Source: Sva-07 sp963698565
Lineage (GTDB): Bacteria > Actinomycetota > Acidimicrobiia > Acidimicrobiales > Ilumatobacteraceae
NCBI GenBank assembly: GCA_963698565.1
Contig: CAVORH010000003.1
Span: 124,001 to 188,000, forward strand
Direction: 5' to 3'
DNA length: 64,000 bases
The position numbers and the translations under genes were made by a program. Below the pieces are notes generated by a model that saw only the letters and a program-made list of their open reading frames with translations, was not told where the DNA came from and did no database searches. Below, piece by piece: positions 42,891 to 52,260 of this stretch; positions within the stretch are counted from its first letter, which is position 1, and every line of letters begins with the position of its first letter.

Positions 42891-43466
42891 ATGGACACCC
42901 TCGAAGCCCTCAGCCAAGCAAGCGAAGAGTTCGAAGCTCGTCTTCGCCAGGTGGGCGACGATCAGTGGGATCTGCCAACGCCGTGCACCGAGTGGACCGT
43001 GCGCGAGCTCACCAACCACATGCTGTTGGGGACTCGGATGAGCGTGCAGCTCCTGGCGGGAGCGTCACAACAGGAGGTAATCGCTGGGCTTGGTGATGAC
43101 TTGATGGCCGGCAATCAGGATCCGATCGGCGACTTTGTCGACCTCGCTACCCAGATGCAAGAAGGTTTCGCCGCGCCGAACGGTCTCGAGGGCACAGTCG
43201 ACCACCCGATGGGTGAGATACCACGCACGATGTTCGTCGGCTTTCGCATCATGGACAACGGCACGCATGCCTGGGATCTCGCCCGCGCCATCGGTGCCGA
43301 TGACAAGCTCGATGCTGACTTGGTGAGCCAGATGTGGGACAACATCCAGCCCATGGCTGCGAGCCTGGGCGAGTTGGGCATGTTCGGGGAGAGCTCATCG
43401 GGACATGTCGCCGATGACGCGCCGTTGCAAACCCGCTTCCTTGACCTGTTGGGCCGTCGGCCATAA
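42891..43466 (+). CDS. Mycothiol-dependent maleylpyruvate isomerase-like (DinB-fold, TIGR03086-type) protein
   Basis: A 191-residue four-helix protein. DDQWDLPTPCTEWTVRELTN followed by HML is the diagnostic N-terminal segment; a second His lies in NGTHAWDLARAIG, fitting the metal site of the DinB/MDMPI family. Such proteins use or resemble users of mycothiol as cofactor, matching the organism type. TAGCGT is 7 nt before the ATG, so longer upstream frames are unlikely. Substrate unknown. Confidence 0.85.
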   Translation: MDTLEALSQASEEFEARLRQVGDDQWDLPTPCTEWTVRELTNHMLLGTRMSVQLLAGASQQEVIAGLGDDLMAGNQDPIGDFVDLATQMQEGFAAPNGLEGTVDHPMGEIPRTMFVGFRIMDNGTHAWDLARAIGADDKLDADLVSQMWDNIQPMAASLGELGMFGESSSGHVADDAPLQTRFLDLLGRRP

Positions 43467-43798
43467 CGGGCACCTGCTCGCCAGCGCCGGGAGGCGCACC
43501 GCGGCTCGGTGAGGACAGGATCGCGCCATGCCACCCCCGAGATGAGCATCGAGCTCGATCGTCACCGTCGTTGGCTCGTCGCCGCGAGTATCGGGCACTC
43601 GATATGGGCCGAAATATGCAGCTGATGCGCCAGCGCGAAGCGGACTACGGTGTGCCGACATCGCGACCGGAACCGTGATTGTGTTTTCGCGTGTTGGCCG
43701 ATGAGATGGGGATCGCTGGGGAGGGCAGAGTCTCTGCCAGGCCTGGATTTCTGGCTGATCGCCATAGGGTCCGAATCGAATGGTTGAGCGTCGGGAAA
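43467..43798. other. Gene-free region with repeat copy 3
   Basis: No gene is credible here. The stretch 43590-43690 contains TATCGGGCACTCGATATGGG and later CCGTGATTGTG, related to the repeats at 40005 and 42650. The methyltransferase gene ends at the right edge. Confidence 0.4.
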
Positions 43799-45004
43799 TC
43801 AGGTTGCGCCGATGACGACAAGGTCGTGCCACCACAGGCGCCGACCGAACTCGAGGCTCGCACCGCTGATCGTGCCGAGCGTCGAGCGACCGTCGATCTG
43901 CTCGAACACCCGCTTCTCGCTTGCGCTCACGAACATGACGAGGTCGCGATCGACGTGCGCTTGGTTGATCAGGACCGCTGCGACGTTCGCCGGCAGCCGC
44001 TCCTCCACGGCGATGACCGTGTCCGGACGGATCGGAACGAAGGACCTCCAGTCGCCCCAGTCGAGTGGCGCGAGCGGTGAGTCGTCTCGGTACACGATGG
44101 CGTTGTGGCGCTGCATGGTGCCGCGGAAGAGCTCGACCGCGGCGAACTGGTCTGCCGGTGCCATGGCCGCGATTCGGTGACCGTGCGGGGTCTCGGCCAG
44201 GGCCCCGCAGTACGGGAGGTAGGGCGCCTGGTGAACCCATCGCCCAAACTGCAACCCGGCTGCATCCACGAAATCGAGCAGCTCGGGCACCGTGTACGAG
44301 CGATCACGTGGGTTCAACAATGCGTCGGCGAGGGCATCGTCGTCCCGGAAGTCAGGAGTGTCACGCAGTGCATGGCTGAGCGGGTGACCGGTCGGCAGTT
44401 CGCGCAGCGTGGCGACGAGGTCGGCGATCTCTCCGGGTGTCGGCGTGACCCCGAGCTGCCGGCAGTACTGCTGGATGAGGTGGACGCCGTAGCGACCGTA
44501 CGTGGCGTACACCATGAGCCGAAGCGCTCCAGCCGGCGCGAGGACCTCCCGAAGTGCGCGTAAGCCCGTTCCCGGATCGGCGAGGTGGTGCAGCACTCCC
44601 GTGCAGACGACGTGGTCGAAGCTGCGACCGAGCGATGCGACCTCCTCGATGGGGAGCTCGTGCAGTTCGAGATTGGTCAGGTCGTGGCGCTCGACCAGGC
44701 GTCGGGTTGCCTGGAGACTCGCCGGGCTGACGTCGATGCCGGTGACGTGCGCGCGGGGATAGCGGGCCGCATAGCGAGCCGCCTGCGAGGTACCGCACCC
44801 GGCGACGAGGATCTCGTGGTCGTCGCGATACGCGCTGGTCGGCCACATCCGAGCGTGCTCGACGCGCCGGTGAACGCCGTCGCTCCATGTCGCGATCTCG
44901 GCATCGAGGTCGCCGACTGGCGGCGGGTAGGGATGGCGCTCGTAGAACTCGGCGATCTCGTCGCCGGCGTACATTCCCGTCCCGCCGGCGTCCGCTGCGC
45001 TCAC
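43799..45004 (-). CDS. Class I SAM-dependent methyltransferase
   Basis: A 401-residue protein. FYERHPYPPPVGDLD near residue 20 is followed by the SAM-binding core: EILVAGCGTSQAARYAARYP, VTGIDVSPASLQATRR and FDHVVCTGVLHHLADPGTGL. A C-terminal part of about 200 residues resembles a winged-helix/regulatory module seen with this subgroup (HNAIVYRDDSPLAPLDWGDW). Acceptor unknown. Its ATG overlaps the stop of the sulfatase gene (ATGA), so the two are made together. Confidence 0.8.
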   Translation of the reverse strand: MSAADAGGTGMYAGDEIAEFYERHPYPPPVGDLDAEIATWSDGVHRRVEHARMWPTSAYRDDHEILVAGCGTSQAARYAARYPRAHVTGIDVSPASLQATRRLVERHDLTNLELHELPIEEVASLGRSFDHVVCTGVLHHLADPGTGLRALREVLAPAGALRLMVYATYGRYGVHLIQQYCRQLGVTPTPGEIADLVATLRELPTGHPLSHALRDTPDFRDDDALADALLNPRDRSYTVPELLDFVDAAGLQFGRWVHQAPYLPYCGALAETPHGHRIAAMAPADQFAAVELFRGTMQRHNAIVYRDDSPLAPLDWGDWRSFVPIRPDTVIAVEERLPANVAAVLINQAHVDRDLVMFVSASEKRVFEQIDGRSTLGTISGASLEFGRRLWWHDLVVIGAT

Positions 45005-46491
45005 GAACTGGTGATGCCCGCTTCCAGCTTCGCGAGGACCTTGTCGATGCTGAAACTGGCCGGCTCCTGGCGAGGTGGGAACTCGATGAGTGTCTGGAGG
45101 TGTTCGGCGACAAAGGCCTGCGCCGGCACGAAGAGGAAAGCGTGGTCGAGTATCCAGTCGTAGTACGTGTTCGAGGTGATGTCGGCTCGTTCGAACGGGT
45201 CGGTGCGAAGGTTGAACAGCTTCGGCATTCGGAGTTCGACCATCGGCTCCATCCAGATCCGCATCGTTCCCTGGGCACGTTGCTCCAGGAACACGAACTT
45301 GAAGTTCTGGTACCGGATCGCAGCAATGTCGCCATCATCGGTCACATAGAAGAAGTAGAACCGTGGACTCTCGTCGACCTCGCCGGTCAGGTAGTCCAAC
45401 TGGTTGAAGCCGTCGAGGTGCACCTTGTAGGAGTGCCCGTCGAGTTCGTGACCGACCTTGAGCTTCTCGGCGATCTCAGGCTCGCCCGCCGCGGCGAGGA
45501 ACGTGGTGAACCAGTCGGCGTGACTGATCATGCCGTTGAGCACTTGACCCGCTTCGATGTGACCGGGCCAGCGAACCATGGCCGGCACGCGGTAGGCCCC
45601 CTCCCACATCGAGTTCTTCTCGCTCCGGAACGGCGTCATGCCACCGTCGGGCCAGCTGTTCATGTGCACGCCGTTGTCGGTGCTGTACACGACGATCGTG
45701 TCCTCGGCGATCCCGAGTTCGTCGAGTTGGTCGAGCATCTCGCCGATCCGACGGTCGTGCTCGATCATCCCGTCGTGGTACTCCGATTGCCAGACGCCGG
45801 CCTGGCCCAGCTTGTCGGGCGCCACGTGGGTGCGGAAGTGCATCCCGGTCGTGTTGAACCACACGAAGAACGGAGTGTCGGCGTCGACGGAGTCCTTGAT
45901 GAAGCGCTGCGCCTCCGGGAGGATCTCGTCGTCGATCGTCTCCATCCGCTTCTTGGTGAGCGGACCGGTGTCCTCGATGCGACCGTCGGCCCAACTGTGG
46001 ATGACGCCTCGAGGCCCGAACCGTTCGCTGAAGTGCGGGAAGTCCCGCTCGTTCGGGTAGTCCCGGAGCTCCGGCTCCTCCTCGGCGTTGAGGTGGTACA
46101 GGTTGCCGAAGAACTCGTCGAAGCCGTGATTGGTCGGCAGGAACTCGTCGCGGTCACCGAGATGGTTCTTGCCGAACTGTCCGGTGGCGTACCCCTGCTC
46201 TTTGAGCGCCCGAGCAACCGTCGGGTCCTCGCTGCGCATGCCGATGTCGGCACCAGGCATGCCGACCTTGGTGAGGCCGGTACGGGTCGGGTTCTGGCCA
46301 CACACGAACGCCGCCCGCCCTGCGGTGCAGGACTGCTCGCCGTAGTAGTCGGTGAACCGGATGCCCTCGTCGGCGATGCGATCGATGTTCGGGGTCCGGT
46401 ATCCCATCAGGCCGTCGGAGTAGGCGCTGACGTTGGTGATCCCGATGTCGTCGCCCCAGAGGACGAGGATGTTCGGCTTCCCGTTCGGCAT
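45001..46491 (-). CDS. Arylsulfatase-type sulfatase
   Basis: A 496-residue type I sulfatase. The formylglycine motif is CTAGR at residues 55-59 (EQSCTAGRAAF), with metal ligands in LWGDDIG and VVYSTDNGVH, and KNHLGD for substrate binding. It hydrolyses organic sulfate esters; needs a formylglycine-generating enzyme encoded elsewhere. No signal peptide is apparent, so it appears cytosolic. GGAG precedes the ATG. A copy of the 19-bp near-palindrome lies 62-80 nt upstream. Coupled to a methyltransferase. Confidence 0.9.
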   Translation of the reverse strand: MPNGKPNILVLWGDDIGITNVSAYSDGLMGYRTPNIDRIADEGIRFTDYYGEQSCTAGRAAFVCGQNPTRTGLTKVGMPGADIGMRSEDPTVARALKEQGYATGQFGKNHLGDRDEFLPTNHGFDEFFGNLYHLNAEEEPELRDYPNERDFPHFSERFGPRGVIHSWADGRIEDTGPLTKKRMETIDDEILPEAQRFIKDSVDADTPFFVWFNTTGMHFRTHVAPDKLGQAGVWQSEYHDGMIEHDRRIGEMLDQLDELGIAEDTIVVYSTDNGVHMNSWPDGGMTPFRSEKNSMWEGAYRVPAMVRWPGHIEAGQVLNGMISHADWFTTFLAAAGEPEIAEKLKVGHELDGHSYKVHLDGFNQLDYLTGEVDESPRFYFFYVTDDGDIAAIRYQNFKFVFLEQRAQGTMRIWMEPMVELRMPKLFNLRTDPFERADITSNTYYDWILDHAFLFVPAQAFVAEHLQTLIEFPPRQEPASFSIDKVLAKLEAGITSS

Positions 46492-46552
46492 GGTCGGTTG
46501 CTCCTTGTGTGGTGGTCTGCGGCGTGACCGTAGAGCCCCGGGACGAGTGCGC

Positions 46553-46571
46553 CCTCACCCGGGAGGGGTGA
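46553..46571 (+). promoter_or_regulatory. 19-bp near-palindrome, copy A
   Basis: CCTCACCCGGGAGGGGTGA matches the repeated pattern CCTCACCCnnnnCGGGnGA at all fixed positions but one. It sits upstream of the sulfatase gene and overlaps the 3' end of the neighbouring membrane-protein gene. Confidence 0.4.
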
Positions 46572-47262
46572 ACGCACCTTGCTGGAGTGCATCGCGCCGG
46601 ATCAGCAGGACGGCGCTCACGACGGCGACCCAGATCGGGAACACCCAGGTCAGCGCCTCGTTCGGAACCGGCATCAGCAGCAGCGTCACGCCGACGACGT
46701 AGCCGATGAGGACGAGCCAGCGAGGAAACACCTCGGAGAGGCGGCCGACGGTGGTGGTGGCGATCATGAAGACGGCTTCGAGCCTGGTCGCAACGATCGA
46801 CGTCATCGTGATGCCGCCGGCCTGGGTCATCGCTGTGGTTCCCGCATCGGGCACCATGTCGAATGCCTGGCCGGCGACTGCCGGTGCGGCGAAGAAGACG
46901 CCGGCGACGAGCCACGCGCCGGTCAGGAGCAGCGCCGAGCCGAAGAACACGGTTCCGAACAGCCGGTTCTCCCGCTCGCCGACGCGGCGGCGGATGACGG
47001 CGACGAACCAGATGAACATGATCGACGAGATGGTGAGCAGGTTGACGGCCAGGATCATCGCCCGCTGGTTGCCGTCGTCGAGATACCAGTCGGCCACGAC
47101 CTGATCGCCCTCCGAGGGATCGGGTGCGCGCAGCAACAATCCGGTTGCGACGAGTGCCAGGATGCTGTGGAGGAGACCAGCAATGGCTGCGGCCTCGATC
47201 GACCGCAGCGCTCGCGGGATGGGGCGGCCCCGCGGACTTCCGGAGACCTGCTCGTCGTCCAT
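46555..47262 (-). CDS. Polytopic membrane protein, unknown function
   Basis: A 235-residue protein with about six hydrophobic segments (for example AAIAGLLHSILALVATGLLL and LFGTVFFGSALLLTGAWLVA). No motif recognised. The ATG chosen removes a basic leader that has no support. Copy B of the 19-bp near-palindrome lies 34 nt upstream of the start, in promoter position. Upstream gene on the other strand is also a membrane protein. Confidence 0.65.
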   Translation of the reverse strand: MDDEQVSGSPRGRPIPRALRSIEAAAIAGLLHSILALVATGLLLRAPDPSEGDQVVADWYLDDGNQRAMILAVNLLTISSIMFIWFVAVIRRRVGERENRLFGTVFFGSALLLTGAWLVAGVFFAAPAVAGQAFDMVPDAGTTAMTQAGGITMTSIVATRLEAVFMIATTTVGRLSEVFPRWLVLIGYVVGVTLLLMPVPNEALTWVFPIWVAVVSAVLLIRRDALQQGAFTPPG

Positions 47263-47295
47263 GACACAGGATCCCACATACTGTCGCGTCGTCCT

Positions 47296-47314
47296 TCCCC
47301 CGTGTCGGGTGAGG
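47296..47314 (-). promoter_or_regulatory. 19-bp near-palindrome, copy B
   Basis: On the minus strand this reads CCTCACCCGACACGGGGGA. It is 34 nt before the ATG of the minus-strand membrane-protein gene and about 90 nt before the divergent plus-strand one, so it could serve either. Confidence 0.5.
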
Positions 47315-47403
47315 AATCCGCCTCGATGACGTGATGTGATGGATGGCTCCGAGCGACGCAACCGACATCGCAGAGCATCCGCGAGCGTTGCACACCCAAC
47401 CAC

Positions 47404-47988
47404 ATGCCTGACTCGACGACACCAACATCGTTGCCCGCTGGAGTTGATGGTTCGCGTCCACGCACGGGCGGCCCGTTGGCGCTCACCGCGGTCACTCTGG
47501 GTCTCATCATCTGGCCGCTCGCGTTCAATTTCGGCGCCTACGGCGAGGTGCTCTACGGCGACGTCTTCAGCATCGTCGTTGCCTCGACGATTCTCTTCGT
47601 CATCACGCTGGTGAACCCCGTGTACCCATCGCCGTGGATCTGGTTCGTTCGCCTCGCGCTCGCTGCTCCGATGGCGTGGCTACTGACTGCCGCATGGGTG
47701 GAGGGGTCGACCTCGGCCGCGCTCGACCGACCCGGCTTCGCCGCGTGGATGGTGTTGATCGTGCTCGTTTCCGTTCCGATCACCGTGCGACTCCTCGTCG
47801 ACATGTTCATGCCCGAACTGACGGGCACGGCGGGTCACAAGGTCCTGTGGTCGATCGTCGCGCTCGTCGCGATCGTGGGGGCGATCGGATTCGTCGTCGG
47901 GCGTGAGAACCCACGCTTCATGACCTGTGCCGACTTCGCGATCGCCGGATCCGCAGAACCGGAGAACTGCGCCGCCGGCCCGTCGTGA
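47404..47988 (+). CDS. Polytopic membrane protein, unknown function
   Basis: A 194-residue protein with five hydrophobic segments (for example LALTAVTLGLIIWPLAFNFG, VLWSIVALVAIVGAIGFVVG). A short polar N-terminus and a C-terminus with two cysteines flank them. No family recognised. It diverges from the previous membrane-protein gene, with copy B of the near-palindrome between them. Confidence 0.65.
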   Translation: MPDSTTPTSLPAGVDGSRPRTGGPLALTAVTLGLIIWPLAFNFGAYGEVLYGDVFSIVVASTILFVITLVNPVYPSPWIWFVRLALAAPMAWLLTAAWVEGSTSAALDRPGFAAWMVLIVLVSVPITVRLLVDMFMPELTGTAGHKVLWSIVALVAIVGAIGFVVGRENPRFMTCADFAIAGSAEPENCAAGPS

Positions 47989-48010
47989 CCAAGCAGGCTG
48001 AACGGCGATG

Positions 48011-48029
48011 CCTCACCCGCGTCGGGGGA
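48011..48029 (+). promoter_or_regulatory. 19-bp near-palindrome, copy C
   Basis: CCTCACCCGCGTCGGGGGA lies 36 nt before the preferred ATG of the MscS-type channel gene. If the gene started at the earlier ATG (48008) the element would fall inside the coding region. Confidence 0.5.
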
Positions 48030-48064
48030 TGCACGCCGCCCGGTCCGACCGCTTGGCTGGAGTG

Positions 48065-49021
48065 ATGGTGTTGTCTCCGGTCGGGTTCTGGGTTGCCGTG
48101 ATCGGCGGTGTCCCGCGGCAGCCGGATCCCGAACCGCCGAGCGGCTCCCAGGACGGAGACATCGTCTCGGGCGTCGGCAACGAGATCAAGGTCACCCTCG
48201 ATCGCTGGACGACCGGTCAGCTCGGCATCGCCGATCTCGTGGCGGCCTCCATCGTGATGGTGGCGGGATTCGCCCTGGCGTGGCTTGCCAAGCGGCTGAT
48301 CCGGCGCGCAGCCAGCAATCTCACCGGTGCTGCGCTGGCTTCGGTCGCAACGATGGCGCAGCTCGCCGCCGGCTCGATCGTGCTGCTCGCCGGCGTGTTC
48401 GCGCTCGAGATCCTCGGCTTCAGCCTCGGCCCGGTCCTGATCCTGATCCTCATCGCCGTGGTTGCACTGCTGCTCCTGCGTCCGATGATCACGAACCTGA
48501 GCAGTGGGCTGTTGCTCCAGGTGCGTGGGGCGCTCGACGTCGGCGACCTGGTGTCGACCACCGGAGACATCGTCGGCGTGGTGCAGGAGATCACCACGAG
48601 AACCATCACCATCGACACGTCCGACGGTCGTCGAGTGCATGTTCCGAACTCCGACGTGCTGAACGACGCGATCGTGAACTACACCGTCCGAGGACGCCGA
48701 CGATCATCGTTCGACGTGATGCTTCCGTGGGACTCCGACCTCGATCTCGCGATGTCGACGATGCGCCTCGCACTGTCGCAGGTGGAGGAGATCGAGTCGG
48801 ATCCGCAGCCGGAGGTGCAGGTGGCCGCTGCGATCGGCAGGCTGGTGGTCATCAGATCGCTGGTCTGGCACGCAACCGAGCAGAGCGCTGAACGGGCCGC
48901 AATCGACGCCGGGCTCCGAGCGGCGATCGGCAGCCTCGGCTCGGCAGGGTTCGCGCTCGACGGGCCGACACCGCTCGAGCTGATGTCCGACATCCGACAT
49001 GACGTGACGGGGTCGGCTTGA
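48065..49021 (+). CDS. MscS-family mechanosensitive ion channel
   Basis: A 318-residue channel. Three helices (about residues 55-80, 95-120 and 125-150) end in the pore-lining LLLLRPMITNLSSGLLLQVR. The beta domain follows with VGDLVSTTGDIVGVVQEITT and VHVPNSDVLNDAIVNYT, typical of MscS. It opens on membrane tension to release osmolytes. Start is uncertain: 48008 adds 19 residues. No other osmotic gene is adjacent apart from the CLC channel further right. Confidence 0.85.
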   Translation: MVLSPVGFWVAVIGGVPRQPDPEPPSGSQDGDIVSGVGNEIKVTLDRWTTGQLGIADLVAASIVMVAGFALAWLAKRLIRRAASNLTGAALASVATMAQLAAGSIVLLAGVFALEILGFSLGPVLILILIAVVALLLLRPMITNLSSGLLLQVRGALDVGDLVSTTGDIVGVVQEITTRTITIDTSDGRRVHVPNSDVLNDAIVNYTVRGRRRSSFDVMLPWDSDLDLAMSTMRLALSQVEEIESDPQPEVQVAAAIGRLVVIRSLVWHATEQSAERAAIDAGLRAAIGSLGSAGFALDGPTPLELMSDIRHDVTGSA

Positions 49022-49253
49022 CCCACGTGGCAGAACTCAACGACGCCAGCAACCTGGGCTCACCTCCCGTGGCAACAGGAGGCGGTGGTGTTCGCTTCGG
49101 TTGGCTGGATATCGCCGTCTTCAGTGACTGGTCGGCGGCGGTGAGCGAGGACGTGGCGTCGGGCTTGATCGAACCCCCGTCGACCACGTTCGAACCGGAT
49201 CCTGGAACTCGATCAGGATTCTTGTACGAGCGGATTCGCCCCGAGTCAGCTGT
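49022..49253. other. Gene-free spacer between convergent genes
   Basis: A reading frame of 84 codons crosses it but shows no protein-like composition or start signal. No hairpin stands out. Confidence 0.35.
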
Positions 49254-49730
49254 TCAGAGCAGCTCCACGTGATTGGCGAGGTCGCGTATCGCGAGCGAGA
49301 ACTCGGTTCGGCGCTGGATGAACGCATCGGCCGATCGGCGAGCGGAGCCGTCAGGGTCGGCGCGCACGTCGCGTTCGTCGCGAAGCGCATCACTGACCGA
49401 AAGCGCCGACACCGCTACGGAGCGGCTGACACGTCCGTCCATCGCTGTCGGAGCAAGGCAGGTGACCTGCGTGATCTGCGAGGACAAGACATCGACTCTG
49501 CCGGTCAAGGACTGCAGGTCGTCGGCGTCGAGTTCGGCGGTTCCATCGATCCTCTCGAGGTCGAGAGCCAATCGTCGGGCGTCGACCAGCGCGTTTCGTG
49601 CCGTTTGGAGATACCGGTCCTTCTCGGCGATCGAGGACCCGGCAGGTGGACCGCCGTGCCGCATGAAGAAGCCAGTCATCAGGCCGACCACAACAGCGGT
49701 GACGAGTGCGACCACGACGACAGTCGTCAT
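49254..49730 (-). CDS. Single-pass membrane protein with helical domain
   Basis: A 158-residue protein: an N-terminal helix (TTVVVVALVTAVVVGLMTGF) followed by a polar domain predicted largely helical (YLQTARNALVDARRLALDLE, RRTEFSLAIRDLANHVELL). No motif recognised. An ATG at 49763 would add 11 residues. Copy D of the near-palindrome lies 39 nt upstream of that ATG. It stands next to the two-component system on the same strand. Confidence 0.6.
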   Translation of the reverse strand: MTTVVVVALVTAVVVGLMTGFFMRHGGPPAGSSIAEKDRYLQTARNALVDARRLALDLERIDGTAELDADDLQSLTGRVDVLSSQITQVTCLAPTAMDGRVSRSVAVSALSVSDALRDERDVRADPDGSARRSADAFIQRRTEFSLAIRDLANHVELL

Positions 49731-49801
49731 GTCGATCGGCCCAGCCCGCGCTGCTCGAAGCATCTCATCTCATCCATCGTCCCCGGAGGCTTGCCGGACG
49801 G

Positions 49802-49820
49802 CCTCACCCGAGTCGGGGGA
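49802..49820 (+). promoter_or_regulatory. 19-bp near-palindrome, copy D
   Basis: CCTCACCCGAGTCGGGGGA differs from copy C at one base. It lies between the response regulator gene's stop and the start of the downstream single-pass membrane-protein gene, in promoter position for the latter. Confidence 0.5.
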
Positions 49821-49828
49821 CCCAGAAG

Positions 49829-50449
49829 TCAGACGAGTCGACGGTCGACGGCCAGCAATGCGGCAGCGGTTCGGTTCGATACGCCGAGTTTGGCGAGGAT
49901 GTTGCTGACGTGAATCCGGACCGTGCCCGGTGAGATGCCGAGCTCGATCGCGACCTGTTTGTTCGACCGGCCGGCGACCACCTGACGCAGGACGTCGGTC
50001 TCGCGGGGTGTGAGTTCCCCCCCTGGTCCGGCGGACTCCGGTTCGGCGCGCAGCGCCTGCACTGCTTCCGGCCCGAACACCGACTGTCCGGTCATCACAC
50101 TGCGGATTGCCTCGGCAATGTCATCGCCGCTTGCGCTCTTCATCAGGTATCCGTGGGCGCCGGCATCCAGAGCGGCGCCGACCAGATGCGGGTCGGTCGA
50201 GCCGGTCAACACGATCACGCGGGCATCGGGGAACTCAGACCGCAACAGCTCGGTCGCCTCGATCCCGTCGACAACCGGCATCGACACGTCCATGAGCACG
50301 ACGTCTGGACGATGAGATCGATAGCACTCGACGATGTCGGTGGCAGTGGAGGTGGACGCCACGACGTCGAGATCGTCGAAGCTCGCCAACAGCATCGTGA
50401 GCCCCTCGATCACCACCGAGTGGTCGTCGACGAGCAGGACCGTGGTCAC
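49829..50449 (-). CDS. NarL/LuxR-type response regulator
   Basis: A 206-residue regulator. The receiver domain has Asp8-Asp9, the phospho-acceptor Asp54 (VVLMDVSMPVVDG) and the Lys in GYLMKSASGDD. The C-terminal LuxR helix-turn-helix is LTPRETDVLRQVVAGRSNKQ then VAIELGISPGTVRIHVSNIL. It should bind DNA when phosphorylated by the coupled kinase. The GTG overlaps the kinase stop (GTGA). It is a natural candidate to bind the 19-bp near-palindromes scattered around it; untested. Confidence 0.9.
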   Translation of the reverse strand: MTTVLLVDDHSVVIEGLTMLLASFDDLDVVASTSTATDIVECYRSHRPDVVLMDVSMPVVDGIEATELLRSEFPDARVIVLTGSTDPHLVGAALDAGAHGYLMKSASGDDIAEAIRSVMTGQSVFGPEAVQALRAEPESAGPGGELTPRETDVLRQVVAGRSNKQVAIELGISPGTVRIHVSNILAKLGVSNRTAAALLAVDRRLV

Positions 50450-52260
50450 GGCTGACCACCTCGGGCGCTCCAGTTGACCGTCACCGTCGTGCCGACATCT
50501 GATCGGCTGTCGATCAGCAACTCCGCCCCGATGCTCGCAGCCCGTTCCTCGAGATTCCGGAGGCCATGGCCCTGAGTGGTGCACTCGGTATCGAAACCAG
50601 TTCCGGTGTCGCTCACCACCAGGAACGTCGTTCCCTGATCGTGACCGACCCGCACGGCGATCGAGCGCGCTCCGCTGTGGCGCACGGCGTTGCTCAACGA
50701 CTCCTGAGCGAGGCGGTACAGGCCGAGCTTGACGGCGCGCGGGAGCGCAGGGATCTCGTCCACGTCGGCCTCGACGTCGCCGTCGACCGCTGCCGCCACC
50801 GTCTCGACGAGCTGCTCGATCAGTTGGGGGAAACGGGTGGCGTCGAGCGATTGGGGCTGCAACTCGAACAGCAGCACCCTGAGCTCGGACAACGACGTCA
50901 GCAGCAGCGACCGGATTCGCCGGACCGTGTCCTCGGCATCGCCGGAGCCCGAGGAGAGTTGTCGTTGGGCGGCATCGGCGAGAAATGCCGCCGAGTAGAG
51001 GCGCTGAGTCACCGAGTCGTGGAGATCGCGAGCGATTCGATGTCGTTCGACGTCGACCGCGTTTGCAGCGATCATGCTGTCGAGTTCCGTTCGGTGGACA
51101 AAGCCAGCGAGATGCTCCGCCGCGAGCCGGACGTACCGGCGCTCCTCGTCACCGAAGGACACTGACGGGCCGGGCACGACTTCGAGCGTTCCGAGAGTCA
51201 GCCCTTCCATCGCAACGACTTCGATCACGACATCGTCCACTCCTCCCGCCGGTTCCGACGGGCCCGAGACCCACTCGCTCACAGCGGGGAGCGCGTCGGA
51301 TGGATCGACGCCGTTCAGTCGGAGATCGGCACGTCGAAGACCGAGGACGGTGCCCAGCGTCCCGAGCAACGATGTGACGACGCCCCTCGCATCATCGGTG
51401 CCGGCACCTGGGCCGACCAGCTGGTTGCTGCGCTCGAACCCCTCCGTCAGCAGTTCGAGCCGGCGCATCGTCAGGCGCTGGCGGGCGAGCTGCTCGTTGA
51501 GTTCGTCGTTCGCAGCGATCAGCGCTGCAGTCCGTTCCACCACGGTCTGCTCGAGCCGAACCGAATGCTCAGCGACCTGCCGCTCGGCGCGAGACAGCCG
51601 GCCCGAGACCAACACCGCCCCAGCCACCGCGATGACCACGCCACCGAATGGCGCCAGATACGGAGTGCCGACAACACCTTCGTCGACCAGGCTGTCGTAT
51701 GCGGCGAAGCCCAGCAGCACGATCAGCCCAACAGACATCACCGCCGACTCCGCCCGACGTCCCCGTCGGAAGTGCACGGCGAGCGACACGACGACCATGA
51801 GGAGCGATGCGAGCAGGTAGACGTCGAGCACCGGGCGCCACGCTGACGTACTCGCCTCGTGGACGACGAAGGTCTCTCCGAAGAGCTCGACCGATCGCAG
51901 CTCGACGATCACATCGGCGAGCAACCCGTCCGACACGACGAGTTGCAGCGTTCCGACCACCACGGTCGCGATCCCGAAGGCCACGAGTGCCCAGCGAGGA
52001 ATGTTGCCGGTCCACGTCGCGACAACCAGGACGACGGAGACCACCGTCAGCAGGCCGATCACCCCGAACGCCTCGAACGCCTCGCGGTACTCGCCGACGG
52101 ACGAGCTGGTGTGCATGCTGACGACGTTCCAGGCCGCGAGTGCACCGAGGCCGGTCAGCAACGCAAACGAGAACATGAACGGCCGGCCTGACCCTCGCGA
52201 ACGCCGCAGCCCGATGGACACGAACAACACCGACGTCATCGCCTGCACACCGATCGACAA
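50446..52260 (-). CDS. Membrane sensor histidine kinase (NarL-type partner)
   Basis: A 604-residue kinase. Seven or so hydrophobic helices occupy residues 1-220, a short coiled coil and a GAF-like region follow, then the HisKA_3 box ERHRIARDLHDSVTQRLYSA (phospho-acceptor His about 414) and the ATPase domain with LYRLAQESLSNAVRHSGA and VSDTGTGFD...GHGLRNLEERA. The start is a TTG; a hydrophobic run in the frame before it (TTAYGTLAYG) suggests that a base may be missing near 52258. Signal unknown. Confidence 0.88.
   Translation of the reverse strand: MSIGVQAMTSVLFVSIGLRRSRGSGRPFMFSFALLTGLGALAAWNVVSMHTSSSVGEYREAFEAFGVIGLLTVVSVVLVVATWTGNIPRWALVAFGIATVVVGTLQLVVSDGLLADVIVELRSVELFGETFVVHEASTSAWRPVLDVYLLASLLMVVVSLAVHFRRGRRAESAVMSVGLIVLLGFAAYDSLVDEGVVGTPYLAPFGGVVIAVAGAVLVSGRLSRAERQVAEHSVRLEQTVVERTAALIAANDELNEQLARQRLTMRRLELLTEGFERSNQLVGPGAGTDDARGVVTSLLGTLGTVLGLRRADLRLNGVDPSDALPAVSEWVSGPSEPAGGVDDVVIEVVAMEGLTLGTLEVVPGPSVSFGDEERRYVRLAAEHLAGFVHRTELDSMIAANAVDVERHRIARDLHDSVTQRLYSAAFLADAAQRQLSSGSGDAEDTVRRIRSLLLTSLSELRVLLFELQPQSLDATRFPQLIEQLVETVAAAVDGDVEADVDEIPALPRAVKLGLYRLAQESLSNAVRHSGARSIAVRVGHDQGTTFLVVSDTGTGFDTECTTQGHGLRNLEERAASIGAELLIDSRSDVGTTVTVNWSARGGQP

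Noticed and set aside
40005..43690. Integron cassette attC sites in the intergenic repeats
   Set aside because: The GTTRRRY/RYYYAAC ends and long imperfect palindrome of attC are not present.
49018..49272. Small gene in the spacer after MscS
   Set aside because: Its 84 codons have no start signal, hydrophobic segment or protein-like composition.
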